From Epiperipatus broadwayi (taxonomy: Eukaryota > Onychophora > Udeonychophora > Euonychophora > Peripatidae): a stretch of DNA of 64,000 nucleotides. Both the position numbers and the translations under genes were made by a program. Location of the stretch: the NCBI GenBank assembly GCA_028023455.1, contig JAQFVV010012395.1, positions 2,730,001 to 2,794,000 on the forward strand. Direction: 5' to 3'. This document shows positions 13,098 to 23,685 of this stretch, in pieces. Positions within the stretch are counted from its first letter, which is position 1, and the number at the start of each line of letters is the position of its first letter. Under the pieces are notes generated by a model. That model had not been told where the DNA came from. It did no database searches and saw nothing but the letters and a program-made list of their open reading frames with translations.

Positions 13098-13859
13098 TGT
13101 CAAAAATGGTTCTTTAGGAATCTGATTTGTGAATTGTACTAACATACAGTATTATGATTCAATTGGTCCATATTTTCTGTATGTGATGTTCTATTAAAAA
13201 ACAACAGTAACAAAAAATCACTACGAAGTATTATTATAATTGTTTTATATCTGATAATTGCATGATTTTCAGTTTCAAAAAAAAAAAATTACTGAAAAAA
13301 TTATGTTAAATGATTTGTTGGAAAGCAGATTTTATTATGCACATGTCTCCTAGCATAGAGAAGTGTGATCAAAACAATAGATAAATACTTTCCATTAATA
13401 CTGTTACATCTTATATTTAGGTTTCATTATAAGATTAATTATTAAAATATTGTAAATTTAAATAGCTCTTCTTTAATCAACAAAATAAGGAAATAGAGTT
13501 TAAACTTAGCATTAATAATTATAATTTTAATATCAAAGACGTAAAGGGTTCATTCAAATTTATGCTAAGCAACTAGAATTAATTGTAAAATGGGTGAGGC
13601 AAGCAATGACTAATCAACCATGATGATGATCAATTATCTACTACTTAAATTATCCCTGTTGCCTAGTTATCTCAATCTACTATTTGGAGCATATAGATAA
13701 ATGAAAAAAAAAAGGAAATAGCTTCTTATAAAAATTATTATGACAGATTCCTTTTTTTTTAAAAAAAAAAAAAAAGAAAGAAGCTGTTTCAATACTCCTG
13801 GTATGATTTCTTTTATTAGGAATAGGTTAATGCAGTTATATATTGTAACCATCATCAAT
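13098..13859. other. AT-rich spacer
   Basis: Nothing recognised. It includes a T10A15 tract at about 13752-13775. Confidence 0.5.
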
Positions 13860-14190
13860 TGGACAATCGGGCCACACGTTGACAGGCACCAAGAGCTCAC
13901 CTGTAACCATTAACATTAATCAAGCTTAATACCTTGATGTCGGAGAACTACTATAATCAGACCCACCTTACTATAACCCAATAGACTGAAGGGACGTACC
14001 AATGCCTACCATATTGGCACCAAGAACTGTAATAGAATTCTTTATAACCAATGGCTTTAATCATTGGGCAGCCAAGAACTGTACCCATCGATCTAACTGA
14101 ATGCTTCCATCATTGTGGTGCCAAGAACTATAACCAAAAGCATATCATGCCATCTATATTATGCACCAAAGACTATAACCAAAATCTGGA
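13860..14190 (-). repeat. Degenerate tandem array built on a GGTTATAGTTCTTGGTGCC core
   Basis: On the minus strand the core GGTTAYAGTTCTTGGTGCC recurs with changes about five times, at roughly 14180, 14135, 14085, 14030 and 13900, at irregular spacing of about 45-70 bp or more. Units often also contain a CCAATGAT or CATTGGT-like segment. GC content is higher than in the surroundings. It may be an old minisatellite or subterminal repeats of a transposon; no frame is open across it. Confidence 0.55.
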
Positions 14191-15425
14191 GCAAATTACC
14201 ACAAACAAAACTAATGATATAACATAAAATTGTTATGATCTAATCTGGTCGCAGCCAGGGTGTACCACGAAGACCTATCATAGTAGTATGTGAAAATACA
14301 TTAGACAAACTATAAGTATCCAATTTTATTATCCTTCAAACCTTAATTTGCGATTTTTCATCGCATGAGACCTTATGGCCGACCATGGACAAAATGGTAT
14401 AATTTGTGGAACTACGAAAGATTATGAATTTTAAAATTACATATATGATTTTTAATACAAATGCTAGTCTAGGTAAGAGCTTTGCAATAATAAATAAACA
14501 TGGAATACTTGGGTTCTTTTCTATAATTTAATAAATATCAATGAGACTCTTGTTATACTGATGAATGACAATTAAAACATTAAGTAAATACATTTAATCA
14601 TGTCATTATCTGGTAAATCTGTTTATAAGTTTATAAAATCAATCAATTTTGTATCATGTACTCGAATCAACTACGCAAAGCTTAAATGATGGAAAAGGTA
14701 AATGGGATTTTATTGTACCTTACACATCATAAACTACCAAGGACAAAAAGCATTCAAATGTTTTTCTCAAAATATTACTAAACTCTTATATCATGCTGAC
14801 AATAGTATGTACTTCAATGTATGCTCTATTCAAGATATATGATTTCTGATTTTATGAATGACAAATAGCAACGGCACAGTAAGTTTAATTATAAATCAAT
14901 ATTTATTTACAATTTTTATGACTAATAAGTAATTGATGTTTAATGTAATAACTAAATACATAAATAAACAAATAAAATAAATAAATAAATTATAATTCCA
15001 TTGGCTTCCTTCAATAACATATCATAGGCACAGTTTTATAAAGCCTAATCATACATTATATTACAATTTGATATAATTGATGTCTTGAGGAAATTATACA
15101 AAAATTCAACATCAACTCATGAAATATCCAATGTCAGTTCCAGAACCAATAAACCTATACTGTAGACCTATAACAATGTAATAAATAATATTATATTTGT
15201 AGGATTTAGCTATAATGCTAATGCTAAATAAAAATGAAAATTTAAACTTCAATTCAGATAAAATACTAATTAACAAACAGTTAATTATTATGAGGTAACT
15301 TAGATAGAATGTCCTGCTACACTTTATGACTTAACTTATAAATTATGCTTATAAATGGAAGAAGATGATTTTAGCAGAATAACCAAAATACTTTGCCCAA
15401 ACTTATATTTATGAAGTAAAATCAT
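14191..15425. other. Spacer; short GC-richer patch at 14250-14420
   Basis: The patch carries several CpGs and a small inverted motif (CTGGTCGCAGCCAG) but no readable protein. Beyond it the DNA is AT-rich and silent. Confidence 0.45.
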
Positions 15426-15614
15426 ATTCCTGTGGATGCATTCATCTACACATAGGAATTATATAACACTGAGTGCCTTGTGGATTTATACACCATCATA
15501 AAGCAATAAATATAATTACACAATTCCGCGGATTAACCACCAGCGCAGGAATGAGTGTAAAAATACAGAAAGTGGCAATTAATTAATCTGTGGATTAACC
15601 ACCAGCACAGATTA
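15426..15614. repeat. Three hairpins, two sharing one loop with different stems
   Basis: Hairpins lie at 15426-15459, 15523-15552 and 15584-15614. The second has stem ATTCCGCG/CGCAGGAAT and the third TAATCTGTG/CACAGATTA, yet both enclose the same 13-nt segment GATTAACCACCAG. The first pairs ATTCCTGTG with CACATAGGAAT around a different loop. Flanks of the last two (CATAAAGCAATA-like at 15493 and 15626) suggest a partial duplication. Sequence changes on one stem side are matched on the other. Confidence 0.72.
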
Positions 15615-16755
15615 ATGCCTTTTAACATTATAAAGCAATATTACTATTTACTTCATATTTAAAGTGCAAAAATCATCCTCCTCAGTTATTCTGACCATTC
15701 AGAAAACACTAACATTTTAGCAGATGTGGGTTCATGCATAATAAAAGTGTTTCACTAATCAGGACAACTAATATATTAAATTATCTTGCTTAAAATAAAA
15801 ACATAGCAACAATGTAATATAAGTGACATTAGTATAGGAATAGAACTCTGGAAAGACTCACAAGACACTTCATGAGAGGTTGACACATATCATAAATTCA
15901 TTAGTAATTTTCAAGCTTTTTCACAAGCGCTATTCCCTTGAATAAGTATTTTATTCAATCCCATTAATTTAATTTAAACCTAATAAAATATAACTCATGA
16001 ACTTCACATACAAGTTCATATAACAATAAAATTAAATTAATTCATTCTTACTTAAATACATGAATTCTAGCAAGTGTGCGTGTGACAAATTAAATTGTAC
16101 AGCATTTTATAATAATAAATATGATCCGTGAAATCCATGTAAAAATGTCTTGAACAATAAATACACAAAGTGATAATTATAATTATAGTTGAATTCCATA
16201 AATGTAATTCTATCTATTTGTCTTAGATATTATAAGCACTTTTAAATTAATGATTTTACGTGGCTCCATAAATATAAAACAATTCCAAAAACATGACACG
16301 CAGAGTTTAAATGAAAATGTTCTTCATAAGTTATTAAATTCTACATTTCTATATAAAACTGTTCCAAGTTTATAACATCCAGGCTAATATTTATTTATCC
16401 ACGTTTAAATTTAGGGATACTAATTAGAGCAAATAATTTAATAATTCCAAATTAACGATAAAATTAGAAAGTAGTTTTAGTTAATTATTTGAAGACTGTT
16501 TCCATTATTCAAATGGTAAACAAATTAACTAGCAAATACATTACTGGCAGTATAAAGTTAAATAAATTAATCAATGCTATATTATTTTAAATTATAAACG
16601 GAAATATTAAACCATGTTAATAACTTTAACATTTAACTTTGATTTTAAACCTCTTCTTTTTTAAAAAGAAAGTTTTCATATTTAAAAAACTTCTGTAATT
16701 AAAACATCTATTTAGTTTTGCCAAATTGTAGAATAATAAAATAGTCCAAACATAC
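15615..16755. other. AT-rich spacer, presumed intron 1 side of the 16.8-kb exon
   Basis: No further exon could be identified on the minus strand. If the exon at 16756-16802 is real, this stretch would be its first intron. Confidence 0.4.
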
Positions 16756-16802
16756 CGAGATTCTGCAATTAATTCTGCTTTTAAATTTGAAAGCTCCGAC
16801 AT
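16756..16802 (-). CDS. Candidate first coding exon, unknown gene (partial)
   Basis: On the minus strand an ATG at 16802-16800 with A at -3 opens a 47-nt stretch reading MSELSNLKAELIAES plus two bases. It is followed directly by a splice donor, CTCG|GTATGT, at 16755. The peptide is polar and helical-looking, unlike the Phe/Ile-rich chance frames nearby. Upstream, the minus strand carries AAAATGGTGG (16915-16906), resembling the YY1-type motif of housekeeping start sites. CpGs persist up to about 17080. The upstream in-frame codons lack another ATG (a GTG opens the frame at 16847). I do not recognise the protein; downstream exons were not found. An accidental ATG plus GTATGT is the alternative. 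Confidence 0.35.
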
Positions 16803-17375
16803 ATTTTTAAGTGTAAATATTGGAAAATTATTAGCGATTTGATCCACTTGGCTAGCTGACCCGAACAGATTTTTAAATTTAGCACTTCATTCTATTATTA
16901 AATACCACCATTTTATGTTTACATTTGTAGAAAACTTTTTGGTAAATCCGTTTACTTATTAACTATTTTTAAAAATAAGCTTATCATATTTTACATACAT
17001 TTTATTCTTACACCATTTTCTTTTTCTCTAACAGCAACCTTATCGCAGACGATCTCTTTAATCGCGCTCTTTTTTTTTACATTGAAACGCATATGTAATT
17101 ACTATATTTTTATCTAATAATTAAAAATTAGTTAAACAAATGGTTTTTTAATTCAATGAAAATAATTTCTAAGACTATTTTAAACAAATAAAAATTATTA
17201 TTATTTTCAATCACATTTTACTAAATTTAATGTGTTGTCAATTTTTAAAAAGTTAAACATATTTTGATACAAATCAGTGGATGGAAAGAAGCAATTTAAA
17301 TACATTAAAATAACACAGACAATAAGTAAAGCAAAATATTACTTATTCTCTCTAATAAATTATCTTGAATGCAAG
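16803..17375. other. Possible promoter side of the 16.8-kb exon, then AT-rich spacer
   Basis: CpG-bearing bits occur at 17035-17090 (ATCGCAGACGATC, ATCGCGCTC). No TATA box is at a convincing distance, apart from TATTTAATAATAG near 16890 on the minus strand. Confidence 0.3.
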
Positions 17376-18639
17376 AAAATAATCTGTTCAAAAACGCAAA
17401 CCAAGGCAATCAAATCACCAAAAAGAAGACAGAGAAATTTTTATACCAGTTATATCGATCTTTATATTTTATACTAAAATATAAGGTTACAATATATATG
17501 CCTGATTATACATGGTTTTGTTATGGACTATGTGAAAAGTACTCGTAAGCACCAGTAGTATTTATAGCAATCAAAGATACTTTTACTATTCTATAGTTTT
17601 AATCTGGTAATTGAATACTTTTCAGTTTTAAAAAAATTCACCTTTTATTAAAAAGCTTATGTTAATTAATCTACTGGAAAGAAGATTTAATATCTCTAGA
17701 AGTTACTTAGTAAGGCTATGTTCATATTTATTGATTCAACATCCATTGCATTCAAAATTGTGTTTCTATAAATTGCCTAGATAGTTGTCATTTAACAATG
17801 TCTAAAACTGCATTTTATATGGACTGTAGAAGATTTTTAATGGTATTGCTGTAATTTTTCTCAATATTAATATTTATTCAGGTATTAAATCATGATCAAA
17901 TAGGGTTATAGCCAAAAGTTATTTACATTATTATCAAGTTAGGATTATCTAAGTAAACCAAGGTTGTTTAATTAATTAAAGTCTATTCTGTGAATTTTCT
18001 GTCTTCTCAAAATAATCTGTTCAAAAATGCAAACCAATGCAATCAAATCACCAAAAAGAAGACAGAGAAATTTTTATACCAGTTATATCAATCTTTATAT
18101 TTTATACTAAAATATAAGGTTACAATATATATGCCTGATTATACATGGTTTTGTTATGGACTATGTGAAAAGTACTCAGTAAGCACCAGTAGTATTTATA
18201 GCAATCAAAGATACTTTACTATTCTATAGTTTTAATCTGGTAATTGAATACTTTTCAGTTTTAAAAAATTCACCTTTTATTAAAAAGCTTATGCTAATTA
18301 ATCTACTGGAAAGAAGATTTAATATCTCTAGAAGTTACTTAGTAAGGCTATGTTCATATTTATTGATTCAATATCCATTGCATTCAAAATTGTGTTTCTA
18401 TAAATTGCCTAGATAGTTGTCATTTAACAATGGCTAAACCTGCATTTATATGGACTGTAGAAGATTTTTAATGGTATTGCTGTAATTTTTCTCAATATTA
18501 ATATTTATTCAGGTATTAAATCATGATCAAATAGGGTTATAACCAAAAGTTATTTACATTATTATCAAGTTAGGATTATCTAAGTAAACCAAGGTTGTTT
18601 AATTAATTAAAGTCTATTCTGTGAATTTTCTGTCTTCTC
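17376..18639. repeat. Tandem duplication, 2 x about 633 bp
   Basis: The segment starting AAAATAATCTGTTCAAAAA at 17376 recurs at 18009, and each copy ends GAATTTTCTGTCTTCTC (18008 and 18639). The copies differ by scattered substitutions and one-base indels, so the duplication is fairly recent. No gene is disrupted that I can see. The short frames starting at 17277 and 17990 are by-products of the two copies. Confidence 0.95.
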
Positions 18640-18950
18640 CTTTAATTCTTGTGCTTGGGATTGCCAATTTTATTTGGATTACTTTTTTCTTTGTTTTATT
18701 CCTTTTCTTCATCTCTTCTCTTCTTTCTTTCCTTTTTCTTCTGGTGTTTTCTTATTCCACTCTCTCATTTTGAAGAGGCTCCATGTATTTTTATATCTAT
18801 TTGAAGACACCAAGATTTTGTCCCTTTTATCATCTCTGCCATTTTGTTTAAGAAAAAATTATTCTTCATTTTGTTGAGGGTGATTGAAAGTTTTGTGGTA
18901 TTGCTGTAATTATTGGAGAAAAGGGCAAAATGCAAAAACTAAATATTTGC
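18640..18950. other. Pyrimidine-rich spacer
   Basis: The plus strand at 18660-18870 is strongly T/C-rich. No exon is visible after it. Confidence 0.5.
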
Positions 18951-19093
18951 ATCTTTTCAGCATATATGTGTCTGAGTGTATCGGTGTTATTAGATAGAGT
19001 GGAGAGTGATGGGTCATCTGAAAGTCTGTGCTCATATACCCTATATATTACATATATAGACACAGGTATATAACAAGCCTGTGTTTCAGTTAT
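18951..19093. repeat. Direct repeat, left copy
   Basis: Begins ATCTTTTCAGCATATATG and ends GCCTGTGTTTCAGTTAT. A second copy lies at 19425-19559. This copy has an extra insertion of about 8 bp (GTCTGAGT area). The 331 bp between the copies is less AT-biased. The arrangement resembles a TRIM (short terminal-repeat retrotransposon derivative), but no primer-binding site or TG...CA ends are evident. Confidence 0.85.
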
Positions 19094-19424
19094 TACATTG
19101 TAGAGATGTCTGCCCATTCTTGCATATGTATTTAATGGATTATGTCCTGTACATGTGGGGTTCAGATTGACCTTAGGTCAACATGGGTGTGACAAGAATC
19201 TCGGCCTCAGGGTGGCCTTCGAGCATTCCATCAACAGATTTTCAATTGGATGGACGGTTGAAGAGTTGGAGTGTGTAGTAGATTGGACCCTGTCCATTAA
19301 AGTATGAAGATTGTCTATTTTAATATATATCTGAGCACTTATAGTATATATGTGTGGGAGATGATAATCTGGACCAACTGATGATTGCTGGTTTAGCATG
19401 AAATACGTATATTGGTGATTATTT

Positions 19425-19559
19425 ATCTTTTCAGCATATATGGTATCAGTGTTATTAGATAGAGTGGAGGGTGATGGGTCGTCTGAAAGTCTGTGCTCAT
19501 ATACCCTATATATTACATATATAGACACAGGTATATAACAAGCCTGTGTTTCAGTTATC
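19425..19559. repeat. Direct repeat, right copy
   Basis: Partner of the copy at 18951, highly similar over about 130 bp. The minus-strand 116-codon frame (19178-19528) runs from this copy into the internal region. It has no domain I recognise, and part of its N-terminal sequence recurs in the other copy, so I do not call it a gene. Confidence 0.85.
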
Positions 19560-19689
19560 TATTTTTTTGTTTATTATTAATCAAATATAATATATTTTTT
19601 GAGAAAATTACTCATTTTATATCATTTATAAAAATAAAAAATTGAAGAGCTGATCTTTCAGTCTACTCTAAACTTGAATAATCACTGGT

Positions 19690-19803
19690 TACCAGATAGT
19701 ATAGTGCCATGATATTGCCATTCTTAGCCTGGTGTCTGGTTTTTGCCTTTGTCAGTGAGGGCTAAGATTCAAAAGCCAGAATTAATGCACTAAGCAGCCA
19801 TCT
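19690..19803 (-). mobile_element. Possible decayed tRNA-derived SINE fragment
   Basis: On the minus strand TGGCTGCTTAGTGC (from 19800) resembles an A box and GCTTTTGAATCTT (19776-19764) a damaged B box. Their spacing is only about 24 nt, so the anticodon arm would be missing. Weak case; chance is possible. Confidence 0.25.
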
Positions 19804-20261
19804 TTTAATTCTTAATACTTTTCAAGATAATAACCTGAAATTCAAAACTCCAAAGATTTTGAATCAAAGATAACTCACTTCTTTTGTTATATAGATTTGA
19901 CATTATATCAATTTGTATATATTTAGGACTTTAGTTTTATTTTAGTCATAGGGCACTTATATATATATATATTGTTTGGGAATGTTCATATTACATGTTT
20001 ACCTATAAGTATATGATTGAACATGAAAAAATTACAGTATATTATTGTTGGTGTATAATTGAAGTGTTTTTATTTTATGTTTAAAAGAAATATTTTTATT
20101 TTGATATTAAAACAAGTTTTCTAACTTGTTCTAATAGAAATGGAGTTAAGTATTATATTAAATTTTTAAATTTATTTCCAGTATTATTCAAGGTATTTAT
20201 TTAACTAATAATTCAGCCAAATCTGCATAGTGATTTAAAAAAAGAGCAACTTCTCATACCT

Positions 20262-20557
20262 ATTACGAATTAAAAAAATTTTAAAACAATATTAAAATGA
20301 CTAGAAAAATTTCAAAATTTTGTAACTTCATTTCTATGCATTTGAACACAATAAGTTTTATAATCTTTTACTTCATTAAGTTTTGATTAATTTGGTCTTC
20401 TTCAGAGCTTTTAATAAATTTAGAAAAATTCTAGTAAAGCTTGTGAATTAATCAAAAGTATTAGTGAAAGATTATAAAAGAAATTGTACTGAAGTGCATA
20501 GAAATGAATTTTGAAGTTTTAAAATAATAAGACAATACATTAAAAAGAATTAGGAAG
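20262..20557. mobile_element. Foldback element, about 295 bp
   Basis: The left arm with TTCATTTCTATGCATTTGAA and TTTTATAATCTTTTACTTC pairs with the right arm's GAAGTGCATAGAAATGAA and GTGAAAGATTATAAAAG around a centre near 20420. Outer parts (ATTAAAAAAATTTTAAAACA versus the region near 20530-20557) pair less well. No coding content. Confidence 0.72.
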
Positions 20558-21023
20558 ATTTTAGTAAGTAGGATTTAATATAGAAGAAAAAAATGGTATA
20601 GATGAAAACTATTAGTGGCATGCACAAAAAGCGATTTTTTTTTTTAAAAAAATTTCTCATCCTTCCTCTAATAAAAATAATAATGAAACCACAAGAAAAA
20701 TAATTCTGATATAATAAAAAGCATACAATTATGTTTTTTTATTGTACCAGAGTTGTTTGGATTGGTTTGTCTAGCAATAATAGTCATTCATATTCAAATA
20801 TATGGTTTAATTAATAATATGGTAGTGCATATATTTGGATATTAAATTCATTTTTCTTTTAAACATATAACTGTAATGATACAACATTCAAAATATTTCT
20901 GGTTTTGAATAGTAAACTAGTACAAAACATTGTTTGTTCTTTTAGACAGATAATTAAAACTTTTCTCACATTTTCCCTTTAAAAACTTTATAGTTAATTT
21001 ACAAAGTTTTAACTTTACATCTT

Positions 21024-21266
21024 ATGATTTCAAATCTGAAATCAATGGCATGTAAATGTTTTTTTTTTTCTCAAGTTACCAGAAATAAAATGCATATTAT
21101 TTGTCAATCAAAAGATAAAGGATTCTCATTGTTTAGTGGTAATTGTATTGTATTGGAAGTGTTTAAAATAGCTGAAAGGTCAAAGCACTTTCAGGATTTT
21201 TTTCAGATAACTATATTACAATTAACTCATTTAATCATCACTATTGATCCTATTCTTGGTTCATAA
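21024..21266. other. Unsupported 80-codon frame in spacer
   Basis: A plus-strand frame with mixed composition and no recognisable domain. No good splice or promoter signal surrounds it, so I record it as probably non-coding. Confidence 0.3.
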
Positions 21267-21438
21267 CGATTCCCAAAGTTATTTTGGTTAGTTAAAATGT
21301 GAATGCTCTCTTCATTATCCGGAACAATTCCATGATTTATTGCTATGGGAGTTTATCAAAAGATGAAACAACAGAGTCACTGTCATGATTCATGAACTTT
21401 TCACTATCTCTTATGCTTGCAGATTACTGTTATTAAAA

Positions 21439-21731
21439 CAGGCAAAACTCTCCATACAGTAAGCACCACTCATTGCCAAACAGAGTAATCAATGGATGCC
21501 AGAAGGCTTGTGCATAAAAATCCCTATCTAGTGCCTACTCATCCAATATCCCCAGATAGTTTCTGGCTCTCGATCCAAAGCTCCTTACTGACCTAAGGCC
21601 ACAAGTCAGAAACTAGTCTGGGGATATTGGATGAGTAGGCACTAGATAGAGTTTATGCACAAGTCTTCTGGCATCCATTGATTACTCTGGTTGGCACTGA
21701 GTGGCACTACTGTATGGAAGTTTTAATGTTT
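21439..21731. mobile_element. TIR/MITE element, family A copy 1 (293 bp)
   Basis: Long inverted repeats of about 120 bp begin CAGGCAAAACTCTCCATACA and carry TAATCAATGGATGCCAGAAG, TTGTGCATAAA and CTACTCATCCAATATCCCCA. The right arm mirrors these closely. TTATAA flanks the right end and a damaged TTATTA the left. A second, longer member at 46534-46980 shares the arms, which fixes the family. Confidence 0.9.
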
Positions 21732-22084
21732 TTATAACTTTAAACTCAGGAATAAACCCTTTCTACCTCTGCTCTAAACCACACAGGGCATCTTTTGTTT
21801 TTCTTGGGTGGCATATTAAAATCTCATGAATGTTAAGCTCATAATTTATTTTTTCCTCTTAATTGAAAATATAATTATGTAAACAAAGTAAGTATGATAC
21901 ATTCCAATTACTATCAGTATTCCTAAGGCTAAAATAGGCTAACACAGTTATAGTTTTGAGCTTCAGTTTAATTAGAAATAAAAGTTCTCTTTTGCTTCTA
22001 ATTCAATTTGCTATATGGATTTAAACGCATATAGCAATTTTTATAACTATGAGGAATTAGAAGACCCATATATATATATATTAT

Positions 22085-23460
22085 AACGATCGAAATGAAA
22101 GTGAAGATCGAATCTAACCGCAAAAACAATATCTGCAACTACCAGGGCGCCATCTAGGCATTTGAGCCTAGAAAAATTTATAAAGTAGGCAGATACGCGC
22201 TGTTAAGATTCCACTTTATTTAAATATTCCGATCGTTAGCCCAAGTCACTAGCTCAGCGGAGACGCAGAGATAAAAATCTATATCTTAATTTATATCTTA
22301 AATATCAATAAATAAAAGCCACTGCCAGAAATTAACACATAAAAATATTTATTTACGCACATATAAAATAACATTTAAATTTTGAGGAATAAGTTTAACA
22401 TTTTTAGATTTTTATATTAACTTTTAATTTTACATTTAACTAAGTTTCAATGAGTTTAATATTTTATTTAGATAGTCAAGTATGAATAGACTACATAGAT
22501 CTGCATTTGAAAAGAAAAATATTCTTCCCTGATTTAACCTTAGGCAACAAATTTCGCAACCAAACTGGCGCCAATCCATCTGATACATTCATGTATTCAA
22601 TGTAGCATGATACGACAACACAAAATACTATACTGTCAGGAATGTACATCTGAACAATAAGTAGAAATAGAGAAGACATTGACTCTCCACCAACAGGAAT
22701 GTGACATCTGTTGGCAAGTAGAACAATAAACAAAAAACTCCATAGGAATGGACTGCGGTCTTCTGCCGACTTACAAACCCATCCATAGGCAAACAGAAGG
22801 TGTGTGGCGTATATATGCAATCCTGCCCGAAGCGGATCTCATACTACATCTACTAATTACACAAATATATCCAATCCATTGAGCCAATTCAACTACGAAA
22901 TGAATAACCTAAGATTACCCTCCCTTAATATAACTTTACAAAACTATATAGCCATTCACGCCCGACTTAAATTTAACATTTAGATACGTTCGCACAAATG
23001 CATTTTATAAAATTTGTTTTAAAATGTTGAGTACAGATCAGCTGCACAGATTCCACGGTCAAAAACATTCCAAATTCAACACAACCGATCAAAATACAAA
23101 GTCATCGATAAACGTCACTTGCATAGGGAATATACAAATCCCATTAGCATTCATCGTAAGATGCTTGCAGTGATATCGTTGACATATATTCTAATCGAAT
23201 GTGAAAACCACAACATTATCAACCGCTAATGAATCTATGCAACGTCTATACCCAACCTAAATTTCATCATTTAAAATTTAAACAACAAATAATTTATACA
23301 ATAAGAGAAAAAAAAAATGGAAATGATTTTTATCAATCGGAAAACATATAAAATTAAACATTATTAATTGATTTTAAACTTAAAAGTCAGATAGAAGTTC
23401 ATAAGCTTGAACGAAAGTTCTTAGTTATTTTTAAATTTAGAGTTCATGTCAATATAGCTT
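22085..23460. other. CpG-retaining region, presumed intron 1 of the 23.5-kb gene
   Basis: CpG dinucleotides are clearly commoner here than in the rest of the spacer (ACGATCG, GGGCGCC, GATACGCGC, TCATCGATAAACG). Depletion elsewhere with retention beside a promoter is what a germline-unmethylated start region shows. A GTAAGT on the minus strand near 22770 could end an exon of about 49 nt, but its acceptor is poor. The 109-codon minus frame at 22491-22820 has no recognised domain. Confidence 0.4.
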
Positions 23461-23462
23461 AC

Positions 23463-23549
23463 AGTAGAAGAGTCCAGGTTCCTGTTTTTAATTCCCGCGA
23501 CGTCTCCATTGGAAGATAATGTTCTGGAGGTAGCATTAGCTGGTTCCAT
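23463..23549 (-). CDS. First coding exon of an unidentified gene (partial)
   Basis: On the minus strand the ATG at 23549-23547 sits in a strong context (A at -3, G at +4). It opens 29 codons, beginning MEPANATSRT and ending KNRNLDSST, at ACT|GTAAGC. GTAAGC is a good splice donor, so the exon ends in phase 0. The peptide is hydrophilic, Ser/Asn-rich, with no signal peptide or membrane segment, as expected of a disordered N-terminus. Upstream lie a TATA box, a CRE and a CCAAT box at natural distances. Codons use C and G far more than the surrounding spacer. If unspliced, the frame would stop after 42 codons. I do not recognise the protein, and its later exons (lower coordinates) were not found. 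Confidence 0.62.
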
Positions 23550-23556
23550 TCTTGTA

Positions 23557-23571
23557 TCACAGTCTTTTCAT
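23557..23571 (-). promoter_or_regulatory. Minimal upstream ORF
   Basis: ATG AAA AGA CTG TGA ends seven bases before the main ATG. If the transcript starts near 23665, a second upstream ATG (23644-23642) opens a longer frame through the UTR hairpin. Such uORFs usually dampen translation of the main frame; that role is inference. Confidence 0.4.
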
Positions 23572-23613
23572 TTTATATTTTTTTTAAAACAAACAAAAAA
23601 AAAAAAAATGAGA

Positions 23614-23642
23614 GAGAACGGCAAGTGCGTCCTACCGTTCTC
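23614..23642 (-). promoter_or_regulatory. 5'-UTR hairpin
   Basis: GAGAACGG and CCGTTCTC form a perfect 8-bp stem around a 13-nt loop, inside the inferred 5' UTR of the exon at 23463-23549. It could act as a translational or RNA-binding element, but no known family was recognised. Confidence 0.5.
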
Positions 23643-23685
23643 ATCAAATCAAGTCCGAAAAAACTGTCTGGAACTCAATATTTCT

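Noticed and set aside
19178-19528. 116-codon minus frame
   Set aside because: Its start lies in one of two direct repeats and its sequence is shared with the other copy, so it is better explained as repeat sequence.
22200-22260. tRNA-like A box on the minus strand (GAGCTAGTGACTTGGGC)
   Set aside because: The nearest B-box-like sequence is about 130 bp away, too far for a tRNA head.
22491-22820. 109-codon minus frame
   Set aside because: It lies in the presumed intron of the 23.5-kb gene, with a hydrophobic mix and no recognisable domain or good splice pair.
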